The translations under genes and the position numbers were made by a program. From Theocolax elegans (taxonomy: Eukaryota > Arthropoda > Insecta > Hymenoptera > Cerocephalidae), in NCBI GenBank assembly GCA_026168455.1, contig CM047427.1:85900670-85964669 (forward strand): DNA of 64,000 nt, given 5' to 3'. The notes below the pieces were generated by a model, which was not told where the DNA came from, searched no databases, and saw only the letters and a program-made list of their open reading frames with translations. Shown here piece after piece: positions 27,601 to 39,472 of the stretch; within the stretch, counting starts at the first letter, position 1; each line of letters starts with the position of its first letter.

Positions 27601-28211
27601 TGACCATATTTTCTTCGTTCGCATCTATATATATACACACACGAAATTGCCTTATATATTTATTTGCCCCATGTATATATTATACATATACGTAGTTATA
27701 AAAAGAAAAGAATTGAATAACCGAAAACTCTGTAGCTTGGTTGTTGCTCTCTTTTTGTTCCACTCTGTCTAATTCCTATTATTTGAGTATATTATTTCCT
27801 CTAGATTTTACTGGCATAGAAAATCTCTCTATATTTTTTGACCGGAGGTGTTAACACGTATATATATACACATATTTTTGTACATATGTATAAACGGTAT
27901 TTGATATATAATATACATATATCGTACGTACTCTTTGTCGTAATCTATATATCGTTAGTTTTGATGGTACGATGTTTTACAAGACGTATGTAACACTCTT
28001 TTGTTGGCATTTGCACGATGACCAATTATTAAATATCGAACAAGTATATATATAAGAGAACCGAGACGTAATAACCTTTATTATCTTTCAATTCCCCTTC
28101 TGTACTACTTTTGTATTTATCGAGCGCCGTTCATTTCCAAAACATTAAAAAAAAACGAACTAAATTCAATCTCGTTCTCTTTTTTTTCCGTTTCGTTTGC
28201 TCATTCCGTAG
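24681..28211. other. AT-rich DNA with one GC-rich patch; no gene
   Basis: Long AT-rich non-coding sequence. A near-perfect palindrome lies at 24880-24908. A GC-richer patch lies at about 27300-27580 with a (GA)n tract at 27500-27521. No coding frame is recognised. Confidence 0.5.
24880..24908. repeat. Near-perfect inverted repeat, 14-base arms
   Basis: Arms AGGCAGTGTAATTT and AAATTATACTGCCT flank a single T. They pair at 13 of 14 positions, and the remaining pair would be G-U in RNA. It could be a cruciform or hairpin, or a relic of a small inverted-repeat element. Confidence 0.85.
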
Positions 28212-28389
28212 GGCTACAAGGATAAGGAGTGAAAATTACAGGAATGGATATTATAGCGTTAGGAAGGGACGGCGAAAATGTTGCGATAGCCGGACCAAAA
28301 ACGACAAGCTACGTTTAATAACCAAGCCAATCTCTATGACGCCCGTCGTTAGAGTAACACGTATCAGAGTCGGCGGAGCCGAACCTCAG
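28212..28389 (+). other. Exon-like block, product not recognised
   Basis: A long pyrimidine tract (28170-28208) ends in CCGTAG, and 178 bases later a CTCAG followed by GTAATG forms a fair donor. One frame is open throughout, starting one base in and ending in phase 0. It codes 59 residues rich in Arg and Lys, ending MTPVVRVTRIRVGGAEPQ. Composition is clearly less AT-rich than the flanks. Spliced to the Rbp6 acceptor at 34424 it would be out of frame, so if it belongs to Rbp6 it would be a non-coding leader exon. I recognise no family, and it may be a chance exon mimic. Confidence 0.3.
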
Positions 28390-31300
28390 GTAATGTTTCT
28401 ACACGCGCATTGACACATCCTCACTGCAACACACAAACACACACGTATACATTATGTTTTATTTTTCTAGCATTGTTCGTCGGAGTCCAGATAACTTTTC
28501 TGTTGTCTATTTCTTTTTGTGAGGGTAATTGTTTGATTAACGACCGAATGAAGAGTATGCCGGTTTTCAAAGTTTGAATGCAAAGATGAGTCGTTTGGAA
28601 GTAGTTGTTTAAGTGGATCGGAAACTTTCGATGCGGATTAATGTGATTTAAGGTTTCTCTCTTTTTTTTTCTCGATAAATATCCAATTACTGGTCGATAA
28701 ATTTTTATGTAAATTTTATTATGTAAGCCTTACATGCAACGTTATAGGAAACGAATTTTGCTTTTTACTACGACTGCTTAACAGTCATGTAATAAGTTTG
28801 TATTTAACTATTTCTTCTGGATAGTTATTTATCGTTTTAAAGTTTCATCTAAATATTTTAAATACTTTACGATTTTATTTTTAAACGTATTGAAGTATTC
28901 ATGATCACCTGGTTCAACAGAAAATATGTGCAAACGTAAAGTTAAGAAATAATGGTTAGATCTAATTTTTAATTAGACTTTTCTTTGCTTTGATTATACA
29001 AACTTTACCTCAATTGACCTTTATTGAACCGGCACAATCCGTTATAGATACATTGTTTTATTTATAGAATACATATAATAAAATGTTGAGAATACTAACG
29101 ATTATCGATATCGATTTATTGGAAATCTTTTAAAAAATTAGTATTCACAGTTACCCAAACAAAATATGCCCGATCCAAATTTTGACAGTAAAAATACATT
29201 TGTTTATGACCCATTAAATTTTAACAGATAATCTATTAATGCTTCACGTCAAATACAAATTACGATGCTTCAAATCCAAGCCAACGATTCAATCCATTCC
29301 GCTATAGTCGATCACAAATGCACATTTATCCGAAAATAAATTTCAAACACAATTGCATTGACTAGGCCCGAGGGGTTCTAAGTCTACAAAGATTCTAATA
29401 GTCAAACGATCGTATAAAATGTTATAATACAAATATTTTATTATTTTGATTTAATTTTTAGAAAGATTTGACTTTCGTTACGGGTCATATCCATTTCTGT
29501 AAAAGCGTCTTTTCCCCTAGACTTTTCTCTGTAACTACCATATATTGATCTGTAAACCCATTGGCAAACATCCCGAGACAACTGTTCGCTTTTTTAAAGT
29601 CAGCAAAATTTTATCAATTTCTACAAAAGTTACCTAGTATCCATTGAACTTTTGTCAACGAGACTGAGATATATATCGATTTGTTATTTTATATAACATT
29701 CTTAATATTATTTAATTGGTAATATTATACGTGAGTTTTAATAACTATTTTACCCAAACTAAAAATATAATTAATCTTTATAATTCTTTCTCTTCTCTCT
29801 TAATGGAAAGCAAAATAAGTATAAAAACTCCAACAATAATAACGAATTCTAAAGAGAGAGAAACAACAGCACCTCCATTAGCTCGGTTAAAGTACGACAT
29901 TCTGAACGAATCTCGAGATTTCCCGAAACCCCGATGGAGTTCCCAGATAGAGGATTAAAATGATCCGGTAAAGGCTTCGCTTGGGTGAAATCAGCTTAAT
30001 TCACCCTCCGCTGTAATCAAATTTCTATTAAGGTATCGATGCGGACTGGTTTCCCAAGCGTCCTACTGTTCATTCTTTTTTGCCTTACGACGTTGTGTCT
30101 GCTTTCAGTATACGCTAGAGTATTCAGTTTTGATATCGAATTTATTTATTGGGATCGATCAGCTGCAATTTTTATTTATAACTTTCAAGAACGCTTTTGC
30201 AATCCTTCTGAATTATTTCCTATACTCTTTTTCTATCGCAATACCTGAATTCGCGTTGTACTTTTCATTCGATCAATATTTCAGTCTGTACCGCGCGTAT
30301 GCGAATCGCATCTTTTTCAGCTGATGGTAACAACGGCCGGTAAGGTAGAACTGGTTGATAGCGGATTGATTTGACATCTAGCTTATCGACTGTAGGTACC
30401 ACGATGCTCGTTATCATCGTTTCAAAATGTACGCGAGTGGTATACGCTTCTAACGTGAATCTAGATAAATAACGAATACACATCCTAGCCTCTAATAAAT
30501 ATCGACATGCCTTATAAATATTAATAACACTAAATTATAGGTATATAATTTTATAGGTATTGAAAAGAATAACTCAAATATTTTTTTTTTAGTCAATTAG
30601 ATTTACTGACTCATAACAATTGGTGATATTTTAAAAGTATATAATCTTTAAAATATCGCTTGTTATACATGCTGCCACATGTAAAATATCTATGTAGGCT
30701 ATTCTACTGTTTTTACAAAAATAAAACTAAATGCAGTGCCATATATCGATGAAGGAAATATTACAAAATCGGAAAGTCGAGTGTCCACAAATATATGTAT
30801 ATGTATAATATATCTACGAATTAGTAACATATAAAATCATAATTCTAGGCTTGTATCTATCGAGCTACTTAGACATCGACATACCTAGAGATATAAATAT
30901 ATATATATATATAAATATAAATATAAAGCTTACGAATATAATACACAGAATATGTAATCTATGGTGATCTGATCTAGATAATACATATAGAGTGGTCATA
31001 TCTATCTAATCTTTAGAAATTTTTTCTCTTCACGTTACCGTAAGTCGATGTCCGAAACTCGCGGTTTCGTCCTCTCGGTTTCATTTTTTTCCTATATCTC
31101 TGGGTTTCTCTGGTTGTCACTTGCACAGCCACTGACGATAAAAAGCGAACGAAATTGCAAAACGAGGAAATCTTGGTCGGGCCACCCCTCCCTATACCTC
31201 CCTCCCTCCCTCCCTCGCGTGTCAAGGGAATTTAGTGTCACTGCCACTCGGAGAATCCGGAGGGGTCGAGATATGATTATTGCGCGTGGGGTCGGGTACC

Positions 31301-32079
31301 TACTTTGTTTCGAAAGGGAGGGTTTCTTTGTTTCGTGAGTTTTAGCTGCCTCGATGTTTACTTTTTGTTTGTGTAATTTTTACTTTTTTTTTTTAATACG
31401 GACGAACGAAGGTATTAATAGTTATTGCCAAAAGTCGTAACATACGATTTGCGTTAGATTTTATTTTAAATAATTTATATTAATATTGTTATAAACAATT
31501 TTGTAACAAACGGCGTTTGATTATCTGTAACATTAATTTTTCGCGTATTTAAGATTCAGGTAGTTAATAGTTTATTCGTATGTCGAGTTTTAATCGAGCA
31601 TTGTTAAAGCATTTTTTAACGATTGACATATTGTATAAATGTTGAAATTTGTAAAAATGGAGTAATTAAGTATTACGCACAAAATTAAGTAGCATGACTG
31701 CGCTAAGCAATAGCGGATCAATACCGAAACGAAATATTTAATGTTAGCGAACGCTTAGCGACCCTACAATATTGAAGAGTTTAAAGAACAAATGAAAATG
31801 ATAGTGTACCGATCGTGAGCGACAAAATGTTGAGAATGTTCATTAATGCTAAAGTCACTAGTTAACGAATCTCGAGCACTGTGTAAATAAAATTGATGAT
31901 GGGTTGTTAACACATATATAGCAGTAACGCCCCGTCGAAAAACCGCATATCTACAACTTGAGAAATGAAAATTGAATTAGCGTACCTCGGAAGCAGGGTT
32001 GTGAATAATAAATCTAACCATTAATTCACTATTGATTTTTGACATGTCCAAGCTTGAATTCACGACACCCGGTGAAAAT
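28390..32079. other. AT-rich DNA, no gene seen
   Basis: AT-rich sequence. Small patches of higher GC lie near 29820-30040, 30290-30480 and 31040-31340; the last contains a CCCT repeat near 31184-31215. An AT microsatellite lies near 30891-30926. No coding frame is credible. Confidence 0.5.
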
Positions 32080-33120
32080 TTAAAATCGTGATTCAAGTGA
32101 TGCAAGGGAGAGAGAGTGAGAGAGAGAGAGAGAGATAAACGTATATCTCCTGTAGCGTACGTGTGCGTGTGTAGGTGTGTGTGTATATATAATGTTATAC
32201 CATATCGAAACTGAAGATATAAACTGAGGAATGAAACTCGAGGGATATAATTCCATCCATCGATATATTAGCTGGCTCGGAAAGCCTTGCTCGGTAGAAA
32301 ACCATCTGTCCCGGGTGTAGACGTCCCGCCGGGGCGAGATAGTCCCCGATCGCGGCGGCATCTGACCACAGTGACCTGCACGACGTCGCCCCCTACGCAG
32401 GCGCATCTCTAAGGCTGCGCCACGTTTCACCCCTCGTCCTCGGTCGCCCTTACCCCCGGAGCCGGTTCACCCGCAGTCCCGTTAAAAAATATCTTTTTTT
32501 CCACACGGTATTTAATAGTTTCAAAACGAACGAATATCTTGCCGTTACTCGTACTCGTACTCGTACTCGAAGGCGTCGGTGTGTTGGAGGTCGTAGAGTA
32601 CAGTTGGATCGATCGATGGTGAAAACACCCGGAAGGTAGTTGTTAAGGTACCCTAAGATGGCGAGCCCCCGCCCTCTATCGATCCGCATCCTGGTGATGC
32701 GGTGAATTTCCCTCGGTGTACAGTTAAATATCCGTTGACCAAGCGCGGCCTCGAGGACAATGTCCCGTCACACCAGTAACTCGATTCGGGCGTACTGCTG
32801 TGACAGGACAATATCCCCGAAACCCGCTGGGGCGCGACTGGCCGGCTCGAGCATCACGACGACACTGCGCGGCGCGCGCGCCGAGGGGTGGCAACCTACC
32901 CCCGCTACCCGGAGAAGGACGGGGCGAGTTCATATTGATCCGGCGCGGAAGGTACCCCTTATATATCCATAGAGTGGGGGGTTTTCCTAGTTCGGGCTCA
33001 CCTTGAGAGTCCGAGGATTCCGCAGGTCGATGAACGTGGGTTGGGACGTCATCTCGGTGCGCTTCCTGCCCCTGAAACTGTACACACCGATATATAAACC
33101 ACCTATACACCCTCACGCAT
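32080..33120. promoter_or_regulatory. Strong CpG-rich island upstream of the Rbp6 coding exon
   Basis: This is the most GC- and CpG-rich non-coding block in the window. The densest part, 32820-32950, has runs of GCGC. It holds a (GA)n tract (32106-32136) and four exact TACTCG units (32546-32569). It ends about 1.3 kb before the first confident Rbp6 exon. Frames are open on both strands because stops are rare in GC-rich DNA, and none resembles a protein. A promoter or leader exon for a shorter Rbp6 transcript is the most likely role, by inference. Confidence 0.4.
32546..32569. repeat. (TACTCG)4 tandem repeat
   Basis: Four exact six-base units in tandem lie inside the CpG-rich island. Confidence 0.9.
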
Positions 33121-34423
33121 TTCACACATTTCACGCATATGTACATGTGAATATATATATACATATATATACCCACTTTTTCGAGATTGATTTTCCCAGG
33201 TTTCTTTTTTTTTCCTTTTTTTTTGGGAGGGGCCGTTTAATGGGGGAGGTATAGCTATCGATTTTGGTACTTTCTGAAACTTTCGTGGGCAGGATAATGG
33301 AATTGTAAAAGATTCGCGGAGGGCGGTGTTTGGACAACGAGTTTACCCTGGCTGCTAGTTTTCGTAATTGCTCCAAATTTTTTTACCTTCTCTACCACGG
33401 TGTTAGGAAAATATCTAAATGATGTATGACGAAATATTACTTTAATTGGTATATTCTCGAAGCTGATGGTTTTTTCTAGAATGAAACGACTCTTTTATTT
33501 AATAAAATTATTGATCCCCTTTAGAGAAATTGAACGCATTTTTCTGGGTATGCCGGTTTACATTGTAATTTAAAATTACTTTTACCGTTACTCGACATTC
33601 CTACAATGGGATCAATGCGGATGATTTATTGTTTCAGATAGTACCAATATAAATGCTATTGAACATTGTTTCGTCTATTATTAATTTTGAGCATGTTTTC
33701 ATTCAGTATTATTGTTTCAATGATTTATCGAAGAATAGACGGATTTATAAAATGAAATTACATTCGCCTGTAGGTGTCTGTATATATATCTACAAGATGC
33801 TCAAATGTGGCATTAATATTATTGATAGATTCTTTTTAACGCAAAATAATTAGGAAATAATTAAATAATATAATTAAGTGAAAATGTAAGAATGAGTTGG
33901 ACGTACCGAGGCAAATGTAATATAAACGTAAATATCGAATGATTATCCATAATGATTATACTTTTGGAATAAGTGAATAGTCAACCATTTAGTTACAATA
34001 TAAACCCCTATACGATTAACAGGTTAACTGGCTCGAGCCATATATTAATCCAAAATTCTTACTGCCCAACTAAGGTAGTGTGCAAATACCGTTAAAATAA
34101 AAGTACATTCGTACGTGAAACAATTGTCAGATAGAACATTGTGAGGTACCCTCGAAACCCATTTATTCTGCACCATATGGTGTAAAAGTAAAACCAGTGA
34201 ACCTGTTAATAAATAAAATAATGTGGTAAAACAATGACATAACAACTCACTTAACATCGATGGTAGTATTAAAAGTCCGGTCGTACACAACGATTGGTAT
34301 TGACAGATATGCGAGCGCCGTTACAGTGATCAGAGGGTACATCTGAAACAGAGAAAGAGAAGGGCGTGCGTTAGGTAGATCTGTAGTAATACCAACCCTA
34401 ATCAGACGAATCGCATGTTACAG
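33121..34423. other. AT-rich non-coding DNA up to the Rbp6 acceptor
   Basis: No gene is seen. The stretch ends in a plausible 3' splice site: CCCTAAT at 34396-34402 could be a branch point about 20 bases before TTACAG at 34418-34423. It is read here as the end of the Rbp6 first intron or as its 5' leader. Confidence 0.45.
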
Positions 34424-34703
34424 CGCCGGCATGGAGGCGGCAGCGGCAGCCGCAGCAGCAGCAGCTGCGGCAGCGGCCAATGGAACTGCTATCGAGCACG
34501 AATTTCACAACAGCCTGGTGCCGATTAATGGAAGCCATTCGAGCAGTTCAGGTCGAAGTACACCAAATACCGGAGACCCTGCGCCCGGTAAACTTTTTGT
34601 TGGCGGTCTGTCTTGGCAGACGAGCAGCGAGAAGCTGCGAGAATATTTTAACATGTTTGGAACTGTTACCGACGTTCTTATAATGAAGGACCCTGTTACG
34701 CAG
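34424..34703 (+). CDS. Rbp6: Rbp6 exon with RRM1 N-terminal half
   Basis: The exon begins after TTACAG at 34423 if spliced, or includes the ATG at 34431 as start. It codes the alanine run, a Ser/Thr linker and the first half of RRM1 up to MKDPVTQ. The Ala run uses mixed GCG, GCA, GCC and GCT codons, so it is not a fresh single-codon expansion. The donor follows codon 91. Confidence 0.85.
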
Positions 34704-37700
34704 GTTGGTAGTCTTTTTTTTTTCTTTACCCTCGCAACTTTCTTTCTCTTTTTTTTTCTGGAGGATTATTGGTTGTTTGCAAAGACTTTTAAAATCATTC
34801 GATTTTCAACTTATCCTTATACCTACAGACCGTCTGTTGAATTAGTAACAAAGTCTGGATCAGATTCGAGGTTTTAAAATGCATTTTTTATACGTCTTTG
34901 AAGTTATTCTGTGAATAATTTAATTAGGATGATTTTTTTTATAAAAAAAAGCTTTAATTCGCACGAGTGAACGCATTGATATATGTATTCATCTTTTCAT
35001 AATTCGACAAAACTAAAATGGAAATATGTTTTATTGCTCGAAAAAGTTGTTTAAACAGAAATTCACCTGAATGCACGCACTTTTAAATATATCTCGTAAT
35101 TTAATTATTATTAAGAAGAAATCGTAGTTAATTTAAAAATATTGTCTCGAGAAAATAATAACTGACTGTACATTAAGAAAGTAATAATAATTTTGCTCGC
35201 GCTTTTAATATAATAGTTATCACATGTAGTGCAAGTGAAAAAAATTCAGAATTGATGTATATCGAATATTACCGTGCCAAATAACGACGAAAACGTCGAT
35301 TTCCGTAATTTAATTTGTACACAATTATTTTTCGTTTAACGAACATTCGTAAATAAATATCTGTTCATAATTACGAATAATTATGTACGAATTACGGATG
35401 CTTCGGGTTGATAATGCAAATTTTTATAATTTTGTATGTTTGCTATTGTATTTATTTAACAATCAAAGTAAATTGTAATTTTATAATATAATTTAATTGA
35501 AATGCGTTTAATTAAAATGTTTATAATTGATTTAAATGAATGTGTACATAGTGTTAAAATATTGTTATATAAATGACCAATATCGTCCAGAAAAAAAAAT
35601 TTATCAATACATCAACTGTTATTTTAAAAATTGGGTGCAATATCGATACGGTAATGCGTATAATAATAATATTTTGTATCAATCTAATTAGTAAATTACT
35701 TATTTAATTATAAACGATTATAAATTTTTGCACTCAATTTTTACCCTCAAATTTACGGATAAGAAATGCAATGAGAAAGTATTTACCGGAATTTTAAATA
35801 TTCATAATTTATTTTTTCCTTAAACATTAAGATGTGTCGGGAAACTACATTTTTTAGTAAGTACTTTCTCAGTGTTCACTTACTCGTGTACTTAATAAAC
35901 TTCAATAGAGTAGTTAAGACGTAGCGCAAAATAAAAAAATAACTTCCACTTGTTTCTCATTCAATTAAACAAGAAGGAAAAAAATGACAAAACATTAATT
36001 TAAATCTAGTTTTTTCTTTAACAGCTCGCGCGAGACAATCGTGCGGGCTTTGCGGATGGATGAACGAGAATTAGCGGGGCACCTTTTTCAATGGTATTAC
36101 TGAAAACGGTAAGGGGAGAATTAGAGTAGAATTTTGATTTTTTTGTATAATTTTCTTGTCATTTTTTAGTAAAATATATATATATAATTATATATACAGT
36201 AGTTGTCTAACGTAATACGCAAAATTAAAAGAGAGAGGCAAATTCTATTTGACTGGCTATTCACGAAGTTAATCTGGTTATAATAGTGTAGCGGTAGTAT
36301 ATAATTGCTGAATATCTAAAATTTTTATTATGTTTAAATATGGCTAAGTAAATTAAAATACACTTACACAAAAATAGTTAGAACATTGCCTACAAAAGTG
36401 ATGTAGAGAGAAAACTGTGTTACATCATGTTTAATTTAAGTTAATATTTAATTTAAGTTTGACATTTTAATAATTGGTCATGTAATAACAAAAACATAGT
36501 TAACCTTTAGAAAATGAATTTTAATAGGTTCGCAAAATTATTTTCTACAACGTGAAAGTATAGTAGTAACAATAAGTATTTTAAAATTTAGATATCTAGA
36601 AATATTTAATTATAGTTTTTAAATATAAACTTTTGTTTACGTTACTAGAATTTAAAACAGTGAAATTATTTTGACTAAAATTATTGCTAATGATTTATTG
36701 TATATAATTATTTAGTTGTAAAATTTTGGAAAGTTTAATATTTTTTAATAAAAATTAAAGATTTATCTTTATGAAAATGATCATTTATACTAAGAAATTT
36801 ATAAGTGAGTGATGCTCAATCTTATTAAATATTGTACGCCAAGATTGCAATATTCATTAAAACAAGACAAATGGTGATGTTAATATTTAACGGTCAGTTA
36901 ACAAAGTTACAACGAAACTTAATACAATTTTCGTTGTAATTTGTGTATTGGACAATATTTAGCCAGCTCAAACTATTTTTGTGCGGGGATAATTTTCATC
37001 TATAAATTTATCCGAGTAATTATTGGTTATTTTATAAAGTATATTGTCTCTCTCGTAGATTGTTTTGTGTTACACTATTCGTGGCAAATCATCGCTTAAC
37101 AGAGTCTATTGATTAACAGCGCAAACAATCGAGTGAAATCAGGGAATAAATAAAAGGTCAGCCAAATGCAAGAAAAATAGGGGGGAAACGAGGGCTCCAT
37201 TGGCATTCTCCGGGTAGAAATCCGTAATTAAGCCAACCCCTCGGTCGGTAGAAAATTGTTCAGAAAATCATTTCCCTTTGCCCTCGCATACGGAAGACAA
37301 AGTTAATTCTCGTTCATCCGCGCAAGCCAGCTTACTATTCCCCTTAATTATACGCGGACATAATTTTTCAATAAAATTTATAGGGAAATTTAGGTTAAAC
37401 ATTACTACGAATTCTGATTGTCGGACATTATCTCACGTAATAATTATACATTTTAGGGTAACTTTATATATTACGTAATGTGTAATTAACCCTTTGACGC
37501 CCAAATTAAAAAAAATGAAATTTTCAATAGAAAGAAAAAAAAATTTTAAGGCCATGTTTCGATTGAAAAAAATGTACCGTAAGATATTTAATGAACTTTT
37601 CTTATAAATCCAAATAATTGATACGACAGACTTTCAATTAAATAAATGCAAGTTAAAAAATATTGCCAGGTACACACGTTACGTGGGAGTAAAACTGCAG

Positions 37701-39472
37701 GGAGTTAAAGAGTTAAACCAAGTTGAAGAATTACTTTTAAGGAGTGGTGAAAAAATTAAAATTAAAAGTTAATTCTTACAATAGAGAACGTTTGAAATAA
37801 TGTAGTACTAAATTAATATACGAACAAAAGAAATACGCTTTTCTTTTCTATGTATTATTGCCTTATCTAATTAAAAGTTTAGTTTTCCCAGAGGCTTCGC
37901 TTTCGCCTTATACTTATTTGCTTTTTTAATCCCTTATTTCATTAAAGTATTAGAAATACAATTTTAAAATAATATAATTTTTATTGTTAATTTATTAATA
38001 TTCATATATATGTAGATAAATGTTTAAATTTTAGATTATTTTGTAACATGATATAGAAATGTTTCTTCAATTATACTAAAAATTAGTAGTTGTAAATAAT
38101 TAAGGTGAAACATCTCTAACTTAATTTCAATCACATATGAATAAATCTAAACCGAAAGAAAATTTATTTTACAATTTTTGATAAATTTACACAATTTTGT
38201 GGTTGTAAATTAGGTAATAAAAATGTGATTTTCTTTCGGTATAGAAGAGTGTCCGACGATTAAACACCATCTCTTTCTGTACCTAATTGAATTTCCTGAT
38301 AATTTGGAATCAAAGTATACAAATAAATTTAGGTATTTTATTGAGTCCAGGTTTATTTGTAAGATGTATTTAAATTGGTGTAAAAATCCATAATAACGAT
38401 AATTTAGCACAAAGTGGTAAAACCTGGGTGCAGTAAAATATCTAGAGAAAAGTAATATTCCAAAAGTAAAATAGCAGCTAAGATAAGTAATACATAAGCT
38501 AAGAAAGAGTAAGGTACACTAAGATATAAATAAACTTGGGCGTCGTCCCTAACCGTTTTCAAATTGCAGCGAAGCCGTGGCTTTGGTTTCATTACGTTCG
38601 CCGAGCCCGGGAGCGTCGACAAGGTCCTGAAATGCCCGGTACACACCCTAGATGGGAAGAAGATCGACCCAAAACACGCGACCCCGAAGAATCGTGCGAA
38701 GCAAGCCAACCGCACCAAGAAAATCTTCGTGGGCGGGGTAAGCCAAGATACAAGTAGCGAGGAGGTCAAGGCCTACTTTAACCAATTTGGAAAGGTCGAG
38801 GAAACGGTGATGCTAATGGACCAACAAACCAAGCGTCACCGAGGTTTCGGTTTCGTGACTTTCGAGAACGAGGACGTTGTCGACCGGGTCTGCGAGATCC
38901 ACTTCCATACAATCAAGAACAAGAAAGTCGAGTGCAAGAAAGCCCAGCCAAAGGAAGCAGTGCAACCTGGCGCATTGGCCCTTGGTAAGCGCGTCGTGTT
39001 GGGCGCTCTAGGGGTCCGATTAGCCCCTCAGCCCGCTCTACCAGTCGCCGCGGCCGGGGTTGCCTCCCAGCTAGTCGCCCAAGCTCAAGCTCAAGCTCAG
39101 GTACAGGCAGCCGCAGCTGCAGCGGCAGCTGCCCAAGTGCAAAACGCGGTTGCCGGGTACGGGAAATTATTCGCGGGAGGTTACCCCGCGTCAGCCCTCT
39201 CCGCGTATCGATACGCGCCCTATCCGATTCCAGCGTCTGCCGCAGCGGCGGCGGCGGCTGTAGCAGCTGCGGCTGCGGCAACTCCTGGGGCTCAGTTACC
39301 TGCGGCCAATCCCGCAGCGGCTCAGGGACCCGGACAGCCTCAGGCGAATTCGCCTGCCGCCGGGGTTGCGCCCCCTAACCCCTATCAGGGATACTCACTT
39401 ACGAACGTTGACATGTCGAGCTTCCAGGGCGTCGACTGGGGCTCGATGTACGGGATGGGGATGTACGTTTAG
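34431..39472 (+). CDS. Rbp6: RNA-binding protein Rbp6 (Musashi family)
   Basis: Two coding exons, 34431-34703 and 38570-39472, join in phase 0 (CAG/GTTGGT donor, TTGCAG acceptor) to give 391 residues. The order is an Ala run (3-16), a Ser-rich linker, RRM1 (about 53-130; RNP2 LFVGGL at 55-60, RNP1 RGFGFITF at 94-101, split by the intron), RRM2 (about 142-217; IFVGGV at 143-148, RGFGFVTF at 182-189), and an Ala/Gln/Pro-rich tail ending [15 protein letters not shown]1, RRM2 and this tail match Drosophila Rbp6 closely as I remember it, better than Msi. Musashi proteins bind UAG motifs in mRNA 3' UTRs and control translation in neural and stem cells. The second exon carries 300 residues without an intron and is far richer in GC than its flanks. 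Upstream exons (see 4815-4846) may extend the N terminus. Confidence 0.93.
34704..38569 (+). other. Rbp6 intron splitting RRM1
   Basis: A phase-0 intron of 3,866 bases separates MKDPVTQ from RSRGFGF. It is AT-rich. It holds a probable piggyBac-type MITE (37486-37716) and a GC-richer patch near 37190-37330. No alternative coding exon is evident. Confidence 0.8.
37486..37716. mobile_element. Probable piggyBac-type MITE
   Basis: Both ends are TTAA, the target site used by piggyBac transposases. The left end reads TTAACCCTTTGACGCCC and the right end, reverse complemented, reads TTAACTCTTTAACTCCC; they agree at 14 of 17 positions. The interior is 200 AT-rich bases with no coding capacity, as expected for a non-autonomous element. 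It lies in the Rbp6 intron. Ends this short and degenerate suggest an old copy. Confidence 0.55.
38570..39472 (+). CDS. Rbp6: Rbp6 terminal coding exon (RRM1 C-half, RRM2, Ala-rich tail)
   Basis: The exon starts CGAAGCCGTGGC right after the TTGCAG acceptor and runs to TAG at 39470-39472. It completes RNP1 of RRM1, codes the short linker and all of RRM2, then a tail with several Ala runs and an AQAQAQAQ stretch. The final residues around [18 protein letters not shown] are the conserved family C terminus. Confidence 0.92.
   Translation, partial: RSRGFGFITFAEPGSVDKVLKCPVHTLDGKKIDPKHATPKNRAKQANRTKKIFVGGVSQDTSSEEVKAYFNQFGKVEETVMLMDQQTKRHRGFGFVTFENEDVVDRVCEIHFHTIKNKKVECKKAQPKEAVQPGALALGKRVVLGALGVRLAPQPALPVAAAGVASQLVAQAQAQAQVQAAAAAAAAAQVQNAVAGYGKLFAGGYPASALSAYRYAPYPIPASAAAAAAAVAAAAAATPGAQLPAANPAAAQGPGQPQANSPAAGVAPPNPYQGYSLTNVDMSSFQGVDWGSMYGMGMYV

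Noticed and set aside
28111..28211. Open frame extending upstream of the exon-like block
   Set aside because: That part is a pyrimidine tract and A-run typical of an intron end. Only the section after the AG at 28211 looks exon-like.
32724..33176. 150-codon minus-strand frame
   Set aside because: It lies in the CpG island, begins in a TA microsatellite and is overlapped by plus-strand frames of similar length. No homology is apparent.
38404..38769. Minus-strand frame opposite Rbp6
   Set aside because: It is a shadow of the GC-rich Rbp6 exon and runs into intron sequence.
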